Shown: piece after piece, positions 35,398 to 44,500 of the stretch | How the letters are laid out: every line of letters begins with the position of its first letter | Position numbering within the stretch: the first letter of the stretch is position 1 | Assembly (NCBI RefSeq): GCF_014206875.1 | Contig: NZ_JACIJO010000006.1 | Span: 62,001 to 126,000, forward strand | DNA from: Algoriphagus iocasae | Lineage (GTDB): Bacteria > Bacteroidota > Bacteroidia > Cytophagales > Cyclobacteriaceae | Reading direction: 5' to 3' | Length of the DNA: 64,000 nucleotides | The notes under the pieces: model-generated | Told to the model about the DNA's origin: nothing | What the model saw: only the letters and a program-made list of their open reading frames with translations | The model's database searches: none | Position numbers and translations under genes: made by a program

Positions 35398-36507
35398 ATG
35401 ATCAAAAACACGATTCTTTTCTTAGTAATGACCTTGCTTTTGGCTTCTCATAAACCAAAAGAGCAAGGCTTGAAAGATATTTTTAAAGAGAGTTATTACA
35501 TAGGAGTTGCCCTAAATGGCAGGCAAGTGAATAGCGATGATCCAAAAATAAATGAGTTGATCGCAAATAATTTTAACAGCCTCAGTCCCGAAAATGGATT
35601 GAAATGGGCATTGGTTCATCCCGGTCCGGATCAATACAATTTTGAGTTTGGGGATGCCTACGTTGCTTTAGGTGAAAAACTTGGAGCATTCACGATTGGC
35701 CATTGTTTGGTTTGGCATCAACAGGTGCCAAATTGGATTTTTGAAAACGAAGCGGGAGAATTGGTGAGCAAAGAGGTTTTGTATGGAAGAATGAAAGACC
35801 ATATCGAAACAGTGGCTGGCAGATACAAGGGGAAAATCAATGGTTGGGATGTGGTGAATGAGGCTTTTAACGAAGATGGAAGTTTCCGGGAATCCAAATG
35901 GTTTCAGATAGCAGGAAAGGATTTTATCAAAGAGGCATTCCGAAATGCACAAAAAGCAGATCCAAAAGCAGAGCTTTATTACAATGATTACAATGTTTGG
36001 AGAGCTTCCAAACGCAAGGGGATTTTGGATTTTGCGAAAGAAATGAAAGCCGAAGGAATTAAAATTGATGCCATTGGCATGCAAGGTCATTATCAGCTGG
36101 AATCACCGACTTTGGAGGAAATTGAGCAAGGAATCATCGATATCCATGAAGCGGGATTTAAAGTGATGATCACGGAATTGGATGTGGATGTGCTGCCAAG
36201 ACCGAGAAGGGCAGAGGGAGCGGATTTGAATATGAACTTTGCAAATTCAGATGAATACAATCCCTATAAAGAAGGGATTACTTCAGAGGCTAAAGCGAAA
36301 TTGGCCCAGCGCTATGCAGATATTTTTGCGATTTATGAAAAGCACAAAGACAAAATCACACGAGTTACATTTTGGGGTTTAAGTGATCGAAACAGCTGGT
36401 TGAATAACTTCCCTGTTCGGGGAAGAACCAATTACCCTTTGCCTTTTGACAGGAACTTGGATCCCAAAAAAGAGGTGTTTGAAAAACTATCCGGTGTGGT
36501 AAAATAA
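35398..36507 (+). CDS. Endo-1,4-beta-xylanase, glycoside hydrolase family 10
   Basis: A 369-residue secreted retaining endo-xylanase with an N-terminal hydrophobic signal (residues 3-17) and a complete GH10 TIM barrel. The acid/base is Glu155 (GWDVVNEAF), the nucleophile Glu260 (MITELDVDV), and substrate-binding residues appear in CLVWHQQVPNW (about residues 103-113) and FWGLSDRNSW. There is no carbohydrate-binding module or secretion tail. Xylanase activity is well supported by family; the export route beyond the inner membrane is not visible. It is a stand-alone gene closed by a perfect hairpin shared with the convergent flavoprotein gene. Confidence 0.95.
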   Translation: MIKNTILFLVMTLLLASHKPKEQGLKDIFKESYYIGVALNGRQVNSDDPKINELIANNFNSLSPENGLKWALVHPGPDQYNFEFGDAYVALGEKLGAFTIGHCLVWHQQVPNWIFENEAGELVSKEVLYGRMKDHIETVAGRYKGKINGWDVVNEAFNEDGSFRESKWFQIAGKDFIKEAFRNAQKADPKAELYYNDYNVWRASKRKGILDFAKEMKAEGIKIDAIGMQGHYQLESPTLEEIEQGIIDIHEAGFKVMITELDVDVLPRPRRAEGADLNMNFANSDEYNPYKEGITSEAKAKLAQRYADIFAIYEKHKDKITRVTFWGLSDRNSWLNNFPVRGRTNYPLPFDRNLDPKKEVFEKLSGVVK

Positions 36508-36516
36508 TCAAGAACG

Positions 36517-36552
36517 AAAAAGGGCAAATCATTTAATCGATTTGCCCTTTTT
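36517..36552. terminator. Bidirectional perfect 14-bp hairpin terminator
   Basis: Bases 36517-36530 pair perfectly with 36539-36552 around an 8-base loop. The A and T runs at the stem ends give U tracts in both directions, between the convergent GH10 and flavoprotein genes. Confidence 0.85.
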
Positions 36553-36557
36553 ATTAA

Positions 36558-37463
36558 TTAGAAACTTTCGTCAATCAATTCCTTGTTGCAGGCAGCTCCG
36601 GCCATGGTTCCAGAGGAAACCGCAAATGCCACCGATCGAAACATATTGGTATTATCTCCACAGGCAAAGATCCCTGGGACGTTGGTTTTATGAAATTGAT
36701 CAATTTCCACATAGCCATTTTCCTTTAGTGCACAACCCAGTTCTGAAATCAAAGGACTGCTTTGCTCAAAATCAGGTTTTGCATATAGTGCATTAATTTT
36801 TTCCTGCGATCCATCCTCGAAAACCAAACTTTGAATTTTTCCATCTTGATGGATGATTTGGCTTATTTTCTTTTCTGAAATAGTGACCTTTTTGGATGTT
36901 AACTTCTCTGATTGCTCTGAAGTTAAAGTCGATTTTCCATTGGTATACAACGTCAAATCTTTTGTCCAGTTGGTGATCATTTTTCCAAATTCAAAACCAA
37001 AATCACCATTCGCTAAAATCCCGGTTTTTTCATTTCTTACTTCATAGCCATGGCAATAGGGACAATGAATGACAGAGATTCCCCAGCATTCTTGGATGCC
37101 AGGAATTTCAGGAAGAATATCCTTGATGCCAGTTGCAAAGATGAGTTTCAATCCTGAGAAGGTGGACCCATCATTTGTTTTGATTAAGAAACCGGGATCG
37201 CTTTTAGATGCTGAAATTACGGTGTCAGAATAGAAGGAAATGGTTTTATAAGCTTCTACTTGGGCTCTGGCCACTGACGAAATTTCGAAAGGTGTTTTGC
37301 CGTCTTGCGTTAAAAAATTGTGCGAATGCGGGGTTTGCCGATTACAGGGTTTGCCAGCATCAATGACCAGAACCTTTCTCAAGGACCTTCCTAATGCCAT
37401 TGCTGCAGCAAGCCCTGCATAGCTCCCGCCTATAATGATTACTTCGTATTGATTGCTTTCCAT
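36558..37463 (-). CDS. Thioredoxin-reductase-like NAD(P)/FAD-dependent oxidoreductase
   Basis: A 301-residue flavoprotein. The FAD-binding motif is IIGGSYAGLAAA (residues 10-21), the redox pair is C134-PY-C137 (IHCPYCHGYE) and the second FAD motif is GIFACGDNTN near the C-terminus. The NADPH-binding loop is weak (ILANGDFGFEFG in place of GGGDSA), a common feature of the YpdA/TrxR-like branch, which makes thioredoxin a doubtful substrate. A 9-bp palindrome lies just upstream. The SDR gene is upstream on the same strand, with a 69-base gap. The substrate could be another small redox protein. Confidence 0.85.
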   Translation of the reverse strand: MESNQYEVIIIGGSYAGLAAAMALGRSLRKVLVIDAGKPCNRQTPHSHNFLTQDGKTPFEISSVARAQVEAYKTISFYSDTVISASKSDPGFLIKTNDGSTFSGLKLIFATGIKDILPEIPGIQECWGISVIHCPYCHGYEVRNEKTGILANGDFGFEFGKMITNWTKDLTLYTNGKSTLTSEQSEKLTSKKVTISEKKISQIIHQDGKIQSLVFEDGSQEKINALYAKPDFEQSSPLISELGCALKENGYVEIDQFHKTNVPGIFACGDNTNMFRSVAFAVSSGTMAGAACNKELIDESF

Positions 37464-37499
37464 AGTTTGAAGGGGTTTTTAATAGTTAAGCAACCAGTA

Positions 37500-37522
37500 C
37501 AAATGCAATAAAGTTGCATTTG
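37500..37522. promoter_or_regulatory. Perfect 9-bp inverted repeat (CAAATGCAA-N5-TTGCATTTG)
   Basis: The arms 37500-37508 and 37514-37522 are exact complements around TAAAG. The site lies 37 bases upstream of the flavoprotein start and 11 bases after the SDR stop. There is no T tract, so a dimeric regulator's operator is more likely than a terminator. The regulator is unknown. Confidence 0.5.
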
Positions 37523-37532
37523 AAGAATATTT

Positions 37533-38255
37533 TTATGGATTAGTTGACCAGAGGCCTACTTCCTTCACCAATGCACGTTTTGGCAATTTTAGATGCGCTA
37601 CCAACAATTCAGCAAAATCTTCTGGCTGCAACACTTTCTCTGGATTTCCATCAGTTAAATTATTGTCCATGGCTAGGTCTGTTGCAATGGTACTTGGGCT
37701 CATGCTGAAAACACGAATATCTGATTTTCTTACTTCCATCATCAGTGATTCAGTCAGTCCGTTTAATCCAAATTTAGAGGCACTATAAGCACTTGTCATC
37801 GCATTTCCTTTTTGGCCGGCAGTGGAGGAGACGTTCACGATATCCCCTGATTTTCTTTCCAGCATTCCCGGCAGAACTTCATGGATGACATAGTACACGC
37901 CAAAAAGATTGACTTTCACGATATGTTCCCACTCGCTGACATCGAGATCCAAGAATTTGCCAAACTTGCCCGTTCCGGCATTATTTACCAAAATATCCGG
38001 TACTCCAACTTCTTGATTCAATGAAGCGATGGCAGTTTTCACGCTTGAAAAATCTGACTGATCAGCCACGGCGATTGCCACTTTCAATGAGGAGTCAATT
38101 CCTGCAACTTCCTCTTTTACTTTGATTAGATCGGATTCTGTTCTGGAAAGAATTGCCAAATGAACTCCCTCCTGGGCCAAAGCTATTGCAACTGCTTTTC
38201 CTATACCTTTTCCTGCGCCTGTAATCAGCGCTGTTTTTCCTTTTAGTGATTGCAT
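37533..38255 (-). CDS. Short-chain dehydrogenase/reductase (FabG-like)
   Basis: A 240-residue classical SDR. The cofactor motif is TGAGKGIG (residues 12-19), NNAG is at 91-94, and the catalytic triad is Ser144 (VNVSSTAG), Tyr157 and Lys161 (YSASKFG). The Arg/Ser-rich stretch LSRTESD after strand 2 suggests NADP preference. It is close to 3-oxoacyl-ACP reductases in form, but stands apart from any fatty-acid cluster, so the substrate is open. It is upstream of the thioredoxin-reductase-like gene on the same strand. Confidence 0.88.
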   Translation of the reverse strand: MQSLKGKTALITGAGKGIGKAVAIALAQEGVHLAILSRTESDLIKVKEEVAGIDSSLKVAIAVADQSDFSSVKTAIASLNQEVGVPDILVNNAGTGKFGKFLDLDVSEWEHIVKVNLFGVYYVIHEVLPGMLERKSGDIVNVSSTAGQKGNAMTSAYSASKFGLNGLTESLMMEVRKSDIRVFSMSPSTIATDLAMDNNLTDGNPEKVLQPEDFAELLVAHLKLPKRALVKEVGLWSTNP

Positions 38256-38397
38256 GGATTTTTTAGGTTCTTTAATGAATGTAAAACAACAATTCCCGAG
38301 TTGAGTTCAGGAATGTCGCTAATAATAAATCAAGAGGAGATTTCTGCATAAATGATTTACAAAATTCCTAACAAAATGAGTTGAACAAATAGGTTCA

Positions 38398-39612
38398 TTA
38401 ATTATCAAAAAATTGGAGTATCGTGAAATTTTCAATTTCAATTTCCCCTGAAGATTTTGTTTCTATTAATTTTTTAGAGATCCCTGCATTTGATAAAAAT
38501 AGGTGGGAGAAATCTGAAAGAAAAAATGGATGAGCTGTTACTAATTCTTCAGGAACCGTTAGAGAAAATGAAGTAGCTAGGCCATTGATACTCCAGCTGA
38601 AAGAGCGGGAAGAGGGTAATCCATTCGAAACGCTTTTGGAAGATTGGAACCCTACACTATAATACTCCGCATCCTCTACTGTAGATTCAAATTGGAAATC
38701 TGAGATCGAGTTTTTGGCAATCTTTATTTCTTTTAAATCTAAAAATGAGATCTGAGATGGTGGACTTCCTATTTTAGAATAAATAAAGGATACATTTGGA
38801 TAAGATGCCTTGTTTATAGTGATATTCGTACTGTACTTTTTTATTTCACTAGTATAAAGAAGTTGAAACTTTTCTTTTTGACTATTATAATATCCGTAAT
38901 TTCCGAAGATAAAATTTGGATAAATCTTTCCATTTCTTTCTTCCAAACTTTTGATGTTATAATTGAAATAGTAGTAATCTAAATTTGGGACTTCCAAAAT
39001 AATGTCAAAAGCCTGCATTTGGTCGTATTGAAGGGTATAGGTTTTATCTTTTTGAGGATTATCTAAATAAGAAAATCGTCTTTCAGTGCCTTGGTTCGCA
39101 ATAACCATGTATCGATTTACTCCAGAAAACAATTTAGCATTCTCATCATAGAGATTAGTAGAGACGGAGAAATCAGATATCCAATCCTTAGCGGTCACAA
39201 AAACTCCAATGGGCTCATCATTATCATTGGCTCTTACTTTGAAAGTGCCAGTTTGAACGGGGGCCGTTGATTCTCCTATTTCTAAAATCATGTCGAAGGT
39301 CAAATCCCGATTGGTAAATGTGCTCATATATTCCTGAAGACCATATTCACCTTCACGGATGGTATAGGTACTTACGAAATAGTCTTTGCTTTTGTCAACG
39401 TCGAATTCTACCGTTTCGCCATTATGGATTTGGTGAAAGCCAAGTGCCGTACCAATCGAATCATGTAAGATGACATACATCACTTCATTGTCTGCTATAT
39501 AATTAATGGCTTTAACTTTGAATTTGTCAGATGTTGTTGAGTTGGGTTTTTCACTTTCAACGCAGGAAAGGAGCATAAAAATGCTAATAGCTAACGGAAG
39601 GATTCTTTTCAT
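38398..39612 (-). CDS. Lipoprotein of unknown function
   Basis: A 404-residue protein with a lipoprotein signal (Cys17 in FMLLSC). The rest is predominantly beta-strand with many Tyr/Phe residues (YYYFNYNI, FGNYGYYN) and no family I recognise. It resembles other Bacteroidota surface or periplasmic beta-sandwich lipoproteins. It is divergent from the ECF sigma factor gene across 175 bases and could respond to that sigma factor, though no shared promoter motif is evident. There is no terminator hairpin on its 3' side. Confidence 0.7.
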   Translation of the reverse strand: MKRILPLAISIFMLLSCVESEKPNSTTSDKFKVKAINYIADNEVMYVILHDSIGTALGFHQIHNGETVEFDVDKSKDYFVSTYTIREGEYGLQEYMSTFTNRDLTFDMILEIGESTAPVQTGTFKVRANDNDEPIGVFVTAKDWISDFSVSTNLYDENAKLFSGVNRYMVIANQGTERRFSYLDNPQKDKTYTLQYDQMQAFDIILEVPNLDYYYFNYNIKSLEERNGKIYPNFIFGNYGYYNSQKEKFQLLYTSEIKKYSTNITINKASYPNVSFIYSKIGSPPSQISFLDLKEIKIAKNSISDFQFESTVEDAEYYSVGFQSSKSVSNGLPSSRSFSWSINGLATSFSLTVPEELVTAHPFFLSDFSHLFLSNAGISKKLIETKSSGEIEIENFTILQFFDN

Positions 39613-39758
39613 TGCTCAAAATTAGGATTTAGTTTATAATGTAAGCTCAGTCTTTCAAATAAAAGATTTGGAGGAATCCTGTGGTTGGTTTTTGGGTTGA
39701 AGATAATCTGTTAATAATATCTTAATCTTCCATTTTACACTTTAGTCGGCCTGAGATT

Positions 39759-39766
39759 TAATTTTG
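39759..39766 (+). promoter_or_regulatory. -7 promoter element of the sigma factor gene
   Basis: TAATTTTG matches the Bacteroidota -7 consensus TAnnTTTG exactly. The -33 element is weak (TTTTA near 39733). Initiation about seven bases downstream would leave a leader of about 15 bases to the ATG at 39788 and would exclude the upstream TTG start. Confidence 0.45.
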
Positions 39767-39787
39767 GAGGAAATCTTCATCAGGTTT

Positions 39788-40312
39788 ATGGCCACTTTTC
39801 AGAATCCAGCTTATTTCGAGCAAGTCTTCAAAGATCATTGGGAGCTGATGTATCAAAGTGCCTATCGCAAAATCCCAGATCAAACTACAGTGGAAGATAT
39901 TCTGCAAGAGGTGTTTATAGATATCTGGCAAAGGCGCGAATCCCTTGAAATCAGGATGAGTGTAAAAGGGTATTTATTGACTGCGGTCAAATACCAAGTC
40001 ATGAAGCATTTTGATTCGATTGAGAAAAATCGAATGATAGCCATATCAGAAATGCCTGACTTATATGAAGAAGAGATACAGAGTTTGGATGAAATTTTTG
40101 ATCAAATAGAGGTGGCAATGGATATTCTACCTCCGAAATCCAAATTGATCTTTAAAATGAGCAGGATAGAGGGATATTCAGTCGAGGAAATCTCTGAGAA
40201 ACTTAATATTTCTCCCCAAACGGTTCATAATCAGATCTCTAAATCATTAAAAATAATCCGTGGTGAGCTCAAGCATTTAACCCCTATCGTATTATTATGC
40301 ATAGGGGGTTAA
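39788..40312 (+). CDS. ECF RNA polymerase sigma-70 factor
   Basis: A 174-residue extracytoplasmic-function sigma factor: region 2 (about residues 15-80, with TVEDILQEVFIDIWQRRESL) and region 4 helix-turn-helix (about 115-165, GYSVEEISEKLNISPQTVHNQI). I start it at the ATG at 39788 rather than the TTG at 39764, because a TAnnTTTG promoter element overlaps the TTG. It is followed by a fecR gene and a SusC with an STN domain, the standard trans-envelope signalling arrangement in which receptor occupancy releases the sigma factor. It likely drives the downstream SusCD/phosphoesterase genes. Confidence 0.93.
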   Translation: MATFQNPAYFEQVFKDHWELMYQSAYRKIPDQTTVEDILQEVFIDIWQRRESLEIRMSVKGYLLTAVKYQVMKHFDSIEKNRMIAISEMPDLYEEEIQSLDEIFDQIEVAMDILPPKSKLIFKMSRIEGYSVEEISEKLNISPQTVHNQISKSLKIIRGELKHLTPIVLLCIGG

Positions 40313-40429
40313 ACTTGAAACTGTTACCTCAAAGTTATTTTTTGACATCAAAACATTCACAAATACTTAATAAAAATCAGCGGTAGTCGGACAGGACTTT
40401 TGACACTATAACAGTGAAACACAAAAGTC

Positions 40430-41416
40430 ATGAGATTGCAATCTTCCCTTTTAGGAATAATCGGTAAAATACTTCGGGGCAAAGCATCCCCGTCAGAAAT
40501 GGGGCAGTTTAATCAGTGGTATGATTCAGACCTTTCTGATGGATTGGAAATTGTGGACCATAGAGGAAGAAGTAAATCTGATATTGAAAAGGAAATATTT
40601 TTTAAAATCAGGCAACGTACGACTCAGATTCAAAAAACTGACACATCCAAAATCCGAAATATTATAAAGTTATCCCCTGTATGGATAGCAGCTTCGATCT
40701 TCCTTTTCTTAAGTGTTGGGATCTTGCTCCACCAATTGGTATATGAGCAAAAACCTGAAACAACAAAAAGCCTGTCTTTCCTGACTTTTGAAAATGGAAC
40801 GGGCATGTTTAAGAAGATCAAATTGCCTGATGGATCAACTGTCCAGCTATATCATAATTCCCAAATCCAGGTTGCTGAGAATTTCAGTGAAAACAGGTAT
40901 CTCAAACTATCAGGGGAAGCTTTTTTTGATGTTCGGAGGGATACAATCCATCCTTTTAGAGTAGAATCCCAAAATCTGGTTACTGAAGTTCTCGGCACTT
41001 CATTTCTGATCCAAAATTTAGAGAATGCAAAGGAAGTAGTAGCAGTGAAATCAGGTCTGGTGAAAGTCTCTGACCAAGCAGACACTAGCTTTATTCTTGA
41101 ACCCAATTACCTTCTGGATTTTTCGAATGGTTCTGGCAATGTGAGAGAAATACCTGAAAATGCCCCTCTTTTTGCATGGACAGAAGATGTGCTGGTTTTT
41201 GAAAATACAGACATGAGCACGATGGTCTCAGAACTTGAAGATTGGTATGGAGTCACCATAGAGCACAATCTTTCCAAACAAATCTCCTGTGAAATCTCCG
41301 GTACATTTAAAAAACAGAGCCTGGAGAATCTACTTGAATTAATCAATTATTCTATTCCTATAACCTATCAAATCAATGGCAATCATGTAAGCCTACATTT
41401 TAAAAACTGCCCTTAA
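40430..41416 (+). CDS. FecR family anti-sigma/regulator protein
   Basis: A 328-residue single-pass inner-membrane protein: cytoplasmic N-terminal segment (1-80), transmembrane helix about 84-107 (VWIAASIFLFLSVGIL), FecR domain (about 120-215, with LPDGSTVQLYHNSQ and LSGEAFFDV) and a C-terminal DUF4974-type region (about 250-325, DWYGVTIEHN). It would hold the ECF sigma factor and receive the signal from the STN domain of the SusC partner. It is 117 bases downstream of the sigma gene and 84 bases upstream of susC, with a hairpin in the latter gap. Confidence 0.93.
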   Translation: MRLQSSLLGIIGKILRGKASPSEMGQFNQWYDSDLSDGLEIVDHRGRSKSDIEKEIFFKIRQRTTQIQKTDTSKIRNIIKLSPVWIAASIFLFLSVGILLHQLVYEQKPETTKSLSFLTFENGTGMFKKIKLPDGSTVQLYHNSQIQVAENFSENRYLKLSGEAFFDVRRDTIHPFRVESQNLVTEVLGTSFLIQNLENAKEVVAVKSGLVKVSDQADTSFILEPNYLLDFSNGSGNVREIPENAPLFAWTEDVLVFENTDMSTMVSELEDWYGVTIEHNLSKQISCEISGTFKKQSLENLLELINYSIPITYQINGNHVSLHFKNCP

Positions 41417-41422
41417 AAAAGC

Positions 41423-41450
41423 GAATGGATCCGCGCCAACGAATCCATTC
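41423..41450 (+). other. Stem-loop between fecR and susC, without a T tract
   Basis: The 8-bp arms 41423-41430 and 41443-41450 are exact complements, and two more pairs form after one mismatch. No U-run follows, so it is more likely an mRNA leader or processing hairpin than an intrinsic terminator. Confidence 0.4.
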
Positions 41451-41500
41451 AGTTCAGGGAAAAACGCTTTCGACATTCATCACATGAACAAATCAAATTT

Positions 41501-44500
41501 ATGAAAAAAAAGTTACCACCAGCCTTAAAATCCTTGGTTATGAGATTATTTACGGCTTGCCTTCTCAGTTGTTGGATTCACTCCATGGTGTTTGCCAATG
41601 TGCTCACAGCACAGAAATTAGAGGAAACACAGATTACGCTTTCTTCTGTGGAAATGTCTTTGTCTGCTTCATTCAAGCAGATAGAAAACCAGTCAGATTT
41701 TAGCTTTTCTTATGAAAGTGGATTGGATCTATCCAGCAAAGTCACCTTTGCTTCCAGAAAAGCGAATCTTCAAAGAGTTTTGGAGTTGATTTCAGCTCAA
41801 TCTTCTTTAAAGTTCAAACAGATTAACAATACCATTGCTGTTTCTTCCCAAAAGAAAACTCCTTTGAATAAAGTGGAAATCGAACGAGTAAGAGTGACCG
41901 GAGTGGTTCAGGATGCTGAAACAGGTGAAACATTGCCTGGGGTGAATATCATTATCAAAGGAACCACTAGAGGTACTACAACAGATTTAGACGGTAAATT
42001 CGGGTTGACGGTAGATTCCGGAGAAGCACTTGTTTTTTCTTATGTAGGATATGACAGACAAGAAGTTTTGATCGAAAATCAAACTGAACTTACCATTGGG
42101 CTGCAGCTGGACAGCGAGGCTTTAGGTGAAGTGGTTGTCACAGCATTGGGGATCAAAAGAGAAGAGAAAGCCCTTGGTTATGCTACTCAGAAGGTAGATT
42201 CCGAAGAACTTCTGGATGCAAGGTCTAATAGCTGGTCGGATGCATTGCGAGGAAAAGTAGCCGGTCTGAATGTGCTTTCCGCAGGTTCAGGGCCTATGAA
42301 TTCCTCACAGATTAGCTTAAGGGGCGATAATTCCCTAAATCCAAATGGAAACTTTGCCCTGATTGTAGTGGATGGAGTTCCAATGAATTCTGGATTGACC
42401 TCATCAGGAGTTAGCAATGCTTATGGTGCTGGATCTGGAAATGACGTTCCCGTGGATTTTGGAAATGGAATAGCTGATCTTAACCCAGATGACATTGAAA
42501 ACATCACGGTATTAAAAGGAGCAAGTGCCACGGCACTTTATGGTAGTCGGGCAGCAAACGGAGCTTTGATCGTAACGACGAAAAGTGGATCGAAAAAAAA
42601 CAAAGGTCTTGGAGTGACGATTAATTCTAACATCAGTTTCCAAAATGTACTGAGATGGCCTGACAGACAATATGAATATGGACAAGGTACTGGTAGGGCT
42701 TTTAATTCAGATGGAGAACTCTACTACAGCTATGGTGCTTCCGAAGACGGAGCTAGTACAGGTGGAACCAGTAGTGCTTTTGGCCCTAAGTTCGATGGCC
42801 AATCCTATTTTCAATATGATCCAACTCTCGAAGGTCAATCTGCCGAGCGTCAACTTTGGAGACCTTATGAAGATAACGTAACCGGATTTTGGAGAACGGG
42901 ATTTAATATGATCAATTCTGTTTCATTGGACGGAAATAATGATTCAGGTTCTTTGAGAGCATCGATTACACAGACAAAAAATGAATGGATCATGCCAAAC
43001 ACGGGTTTTGATCGATTGGTGGCGGCTTTGTCTGCATCTCAGCAAATCAGCAAGAAATTGAGATTGAATGCCAAAGTAAACTACACCAATAAGAATTCAG
43101 ATAACCTGCCTGCCACGGGTTATAACAACCAGTCCATTGCTTACTTTATGATTTTCCAAAATCCAAGTATTGATTTGGAATGGTATCGACCAATCTGGAA
43201 ACAAGGTCAGGAAAATGTAGATCAGGTTCATCCATTCAGTTCTTTCATTGATAATCCCTATTTGATCGCTTACGAAATGACCAATTCGGTGAATAACAAT
43301 TCTGTTTTTGGAAATTTATCAGCGAATTATACATTCAATGATCATTTTGAACTCATGTTGAGATCCGGTTTGGCAATGAGTCAGGAGGAGAGAGCTCAAC
43401 AGCGGCCTTACAGCACGGCAAATTTCCAAAGAGGTTATTACAAGGAGCAAAATGTTACCAATTACGAGCAGAATTCGGATTTCTTACTGACTTACAAGGG
43501 CAATCTGGCAGAGAAAATCTCTTTGAGAGCGAGTGTGGGTGGTAATCATATGAGCAGAAAATACCGGATGATGAGCGCTTATGTGGATGGGTTGGTGATC
43601 CCAGGTGTTTACAAACTTGCAAATGGAGTAAATAACCCAGTTTTAGCTACCAATGATGCAAATAGAGTAATTAACTCTCTTTACGGATTGATGACTTTGG
43701 ATTTTGATGAAAAGATCTTTGTGGACATTACCGGCCGAAATGATTGGTCAAGTACTTTACCGACTCAAAATAACAGTTTCTTCTATCCTTCAATCAGCAC
43801 CAGCTTTGTACTTTCAGACATTTTTGTTTTGCCTAGTCAAATCTCTTTTGCAAAACTTAGGGTCTCTGGAGCTCAGGTAGGAAATGACACAGAGCCTTAT
43901 AGAACTTCTAAATATTATGGGCAAAGTGAATTTCCTGGCTCAGCCTCTGTTCCTTCCACACTATACAATGTAGACTTCAAGCCTGAAATCACGAGCAGTT
44001 TTGAAACAGGGATTGAGTTGATTTTCTTCCAAAGAAGGTTGGGATTGGACCTGAACTTATATGTTACTGAGACTAAAAATCAGATTTTGGAAGTTCCTGT
44101 AGACATCACCACAGGTTTTTCTAGAGCGATTTTGAATGCTGGAAAAGTAAGAAATCAAGGGATTGAATTGGTGCTGAATGGCAGCCCAATCAAGAATGAT
44201 AAGTTCCAATGGAATTCCTTTGTCACTTGGGCAAAAAATAAGAATGAGGTCCTTTCTCTACCCGATGAAGTGGATGGTAGCCAGGTAATAGGAACAGGTG
44301 GAAATGCTTCAATTATTGCCAAAGTCGGTGGCACCACAGGAGATATTTACGGATTTGGTTTTGTAAGATCCCCAGAGGGTGAAATTGTTTATGGCGCAAA
44401 TGGTCTGCCTGCAAGACCTTCAGAAATCCAATACATAGGTAATGCCTATGCAAAATGGAAAGGTGGATTCAGAAATGAGTTTATCTATAAAAATCTTCGG

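Noticed and set aside
35668..36090. 140-codon frame antisense to the GH10 xylanase
   Set aside because: The sense strand carries both catalytic glutamates of GH10; the antisense frame is a codon-bias shadow.
39764..39787. TTG start extending the sigma factor by eight residues
   Set aside because: An exact TAnnTTTG -7 element overlaps it, so the codon is probably not in the transcript; the ATG at 39788 fits family starts.
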